Positions 43,712-45,419 of a stretch of DNA of 45,419 bases are shown here, piece after piece. The notes under the pieces are model-generated. The model saw only the letters and a list, made by a program, of their open reading frames with translations, was not told the DNA's origin and searched no databases. The number at the start of each line of letters is the position of its first letter. Position 1 is the first letter of the stretch. Both the position numbers and the translations under genes were made by a program. The DNA comes from Lachnospiraceae bacterium. Lineage in GTDB: Bacteria > Bacillota > Clostridia > Lachnospirales > Lachnospiraceae. The stretch spans positions 1-45,419 of the forward strand of contig JALFLM010000178.1 of NCBI GenBank assembly GCA_022774705.1, read 5' to 3'.

Positions 43712-44701
43712 TTATTCGGATATCTGCTCCCCGCCGTCTTTTCCTGTATCGTCTCCCAGAATATTTATCTTGTCATAATCTTTTTCGGCAACCCTTACCT
43801 TTGGAACCACTTTCACATAGTAATAGTATTCATCATCTTCAAACCGGGCATAATCCGTGCGCTTGTAATCAACAGCAAATACCATAAACTGCAGGGCAAA
43901 CGCAATCAGGCCGGATACAGTGGAACTGATAATCACATATGATGCCGTCATCACTGTCGGGTCGGATTCAGCTGCAGAGGCGACTCCGAAAATCACCAGC
44001 ACCAGATTGGTCACCATGCCTGCTGCCACAGCGATTGCCCACGCATAATCCACGGACAGTCTCCGTACCACATAAACCAGAATAAGCGTAATTGTAAATG
44101 CTGCCGCCACGATCAGCAAAGACCGGTTGTTCTTCAGACCATCGATCAGCTGGATAAAACGTGACGACATTCCTGCCGCCTCTGTAGCATCAGCCAGTAC
44201 TCCGGCAGTACTGCTGACATAATCCATCAGATAATACAGAACAATGCCGAACAGCATGGGAACCAGTGATGAAACCGGCGCAAGCAGCCCCAGAACCAGA
44301 GGCATCAGAAACGGAATCTTAAGAAAAAACAGCATCGGCACAAAAAACACTGCCGACTGCCAGCCCGGTGAAAAAATAAGATTGATCAATACCATACTGA
44401 TCATAATAATCAAAGCTACCAAAGCTACAATAAACGATACTTCCATAAAATGGGTCAGCAGGAGCACACACATGATTCCTGTGATCATCCCCCAGGGAAG
44501 CACACAGCAGACTGCTGCGATCACAATCGTAGCCGGTAATGAAACCAGCGAAGTCATATACCCGGCCTTCTGATTGATGGATGCCAGCATCAGAAAAGCT
44601 GCCGCAAACTTCAAAAGAGCCCGGATCGGCCACGAATGCCTGGCATATATCTGCCTCATTTTTTCTCTGAATTCATAAATTGCTGTAATTGGAGATTCCA
44701 C
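43712..44701 (-). CDS. Polytopic membrane protein of unknown function
   Basis: The function is not recognised. The 329-residue protein has about eight to ten hydrophobic segments, a basic first helix (EFREKMRQIYARHSWPIRALLKF), and a charged C-terminal tail with an acidic-tyrosine run (FEDDEYYYYVKVVPKVRVAEKDYDKI). It starts at GTG (44701) with AGGCAGG upstream. It lies 28 bases before cdaA on the same strand and so is probably in that operon. The long membrane core and cytosolic tail would fit a transporter or polymer-export component, which is only a guess. Confidence 0.7.
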   Translation of the reverse strand: MESPITAIYEFREKMRQIYARHSWPIRALLKFAAAFLMLASINQKAGYMTSLVSLPATIVIAAVCCVLPWGMITGIMCVLLLTHFMEVSFIVALVALIIMISMVLINLIFSPGWQSAVFFVPMLFFLKIPFLMPLVLGLLAPVSSLVPMLFGIVLYYLMDYVSSTAGVLADATEAAGMSSRFIQLIDGLKNNRSLLIVAAAFTITLILVYVVRRLSVDYAWAIAVAAGMVTNLVLVIFGVASAAESDPTVMTASYVIISSTVSGLIAFALQFMVFAVDYKRTDYARFEDDEYYYYVKVVPKVRVAEKDYDKINILGDDTGKDGGEQISE

Positions 44702-44810
44702 AGTAAATCCTGCCTTTCTTACTTACTTTGCATCTGTCCGGCGGCACCTGTGCTTTTCATTTTCAGAATATCTGATACACAGGATATCCGCCGTACCGCT
44801 GCCTTATTCT

Positions 44811-45215
44811 TTATTCAGCCGTCTGATTAGTTTCTTCTTTATAATAAGTATTCAGCTGCTTTAAATTCATAACATAATCTCTTACTTTTCTTCTGTATCT
44901 CCGGTACTGAAACCAGTACACAATGTATGATACGATCATGGAAGGAATCAGCAACAGAAAAAAGCTTAAAATGATCCACCTGCCCACATGAATCAGAGCA
45001 GTCAGGTCAATACCTGTCAGCAGTTCTTCCCAGTTGTACAGAAAAACCACTGCCAGAACCAGTATGAACAATACAATGTATGCCAATAAAGACCGGATCA
45101 TATGAAGTCCCAGATAATCCCTCTGGAAAAATCTGTCGGCCTTCAGCGCATCCTGTTCATGATTCTCAAACAGCTGAATCTTTGTCATAAGTCTTACTTT
45201 ATCGTTATTTATCAT
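44811..45215 (-). CDS. Small two-helix membrane protein of unknown function
   Basis: The function is not recognised. The 134-residue protein has a charged N-terminus (QLFENHEQDALKADRFFQRDYLG), two clear membrane helices (about 40-62 and 78-102), and a basic helical tail (WFQYRRYRRKVRDYVMNLKQLNTYYKEE). GGGGGG lies a few bases before the ATG. The next gene follows after 109 bases and is also a membrane protein, suggesting a paired complex upstream of cdaA. Confidence 0.7.
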   Translation of the reverse strand: MINNDKVRLMTKIQLFENHEQDALKADRFFQRDYLGLHMIRSLLAYIVLFILVLAVVFLYNWEELLTGIDLTALIHVGRWIILSFFLLLIPSMIVSYIVYWFQYRRYRRKVRDYVMNLKQLNTYYKEETNQTAE

Positions 45216-45275
45216 CTTCCATCCCCCCTTCCGCTTATACTCAATAATCCACTTTTTATTATAACATGAATAAAT

Positions 45276-45322
45276 AAAAAAAACGATAACTTATTGAAAT
45301 TTAATAAGTTATCGCTTTTTTT
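45276..45322. terminator. Bidirectional terminator at the window end
   Basis: A 12-bp perfect stem (45284-45295 with 45303-45314) is flanked by A8 and T8. It separates the membrane-protein operon from whatever lies to the right; no gene was recognised in 45323-45419. Confidence 0.85.
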
Positions 45323-45419
45323 TAATATTTTTTACAGATTCATTAAACCACTGTTCATAAAAACGGAATCTTCATCTGAGGATTGTTATCTGGATATGGT
45401 TACAGATATTCAACGCACT

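Overview
The window reads as chromosomal DNA of an anaerobic Clostridia, most likely a Lachnospiraceae gut bacterium. Support: three T-box leaders before aminoacyl-tRNA synthetase genes, a DUF4364 protein, the rpmE-DUF1385-prmC-prfA gene order, a tig-clpP-clpX-lon protease cluster, a cdaA-cdaR pair, a CD1871A-type CXXC mini-protein, GGAGG ribosome binding sites and many TTGACA-17-TATAAT promoters. No prophage, plasmid, IS transposase, rRNA, tRNA or CRISPR array was recognised.

Layout. 1-285: two short minus-strand genes (a CD1871A-type mini-protein and a truncated Fe-S membrane protein). 438-1721: branched-chain amino acid exporter azlCD. 1729-4063: T-box leader with an Asn (AAC) specifier, a cloverleaf-like palindromic element, and aspS. 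4190-8205 (minus): glgB with a histone-like Lys/Ala/Thr tail, an SdpI-like membrane protein and a tRNA-dihydrouridine synthase. 8361-10628: HD protein, VanZ-like protein, thiT, and a second palindromic element. 10687-12457: Tyr T-box and tyrS. 12550-12965: a scar made of transporter and AraC relics. 12995-15550 (minus): MATE pump and a CaCA antiporter behind a yybP-ykoY Mn2+ riboswitch. 15566-20132 (minus): a translation and ribosome cluster (rpmE, DUF1385, prmC, prfA, S66 peptidase, small acidic protein). 20288-22111 (minus): rho with an Asn-rich repeat domain. 22266-24437: DUF4364, engB and a HAD phosphatase. 24440-30877 (minus): DJ-1 protein, glgP and ileS, the last two apparently transcribed together behind an Ile T-box. 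31337-32429 (minus): a PBECR4-family putative nuclease, preceded by two LexA-like boxes, an intrinsic terminator, three tandem structured RNA repeats and a consensus promoter. 32586-34069: plsC and a Cu/Zn superoxide dismutase. 34243-40086 (minus): lon, clpX, clpP, tig. 40094-45215 (minus): an enzyme I-like PEP phosphotransferase without the HPr-binding domain, cdaR, cdaA and two membrane proteins of unknown function.

How the genes work together. Most of the window is housekeeping: translation (aspS, tyrS, ileS, prfA, prmC, rpmE, dus, engB), protein quality control (tig, clpP, clpX, lon), glycogen turnover (glgB, glgP) and c-di-AMP synthesis (cdaA, cdaR). The most unusual locus is 31337-32429. 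Its order (strong promoter, short tandem RNA repeats with differing but structure-preserving stems, terminator, putative RNase gene) matches the architecture of type III toxin-antitoxin systems, but with a BECR-fold toxin candidate and apparent SOS control. That function is an inference from layout and has not been shown.
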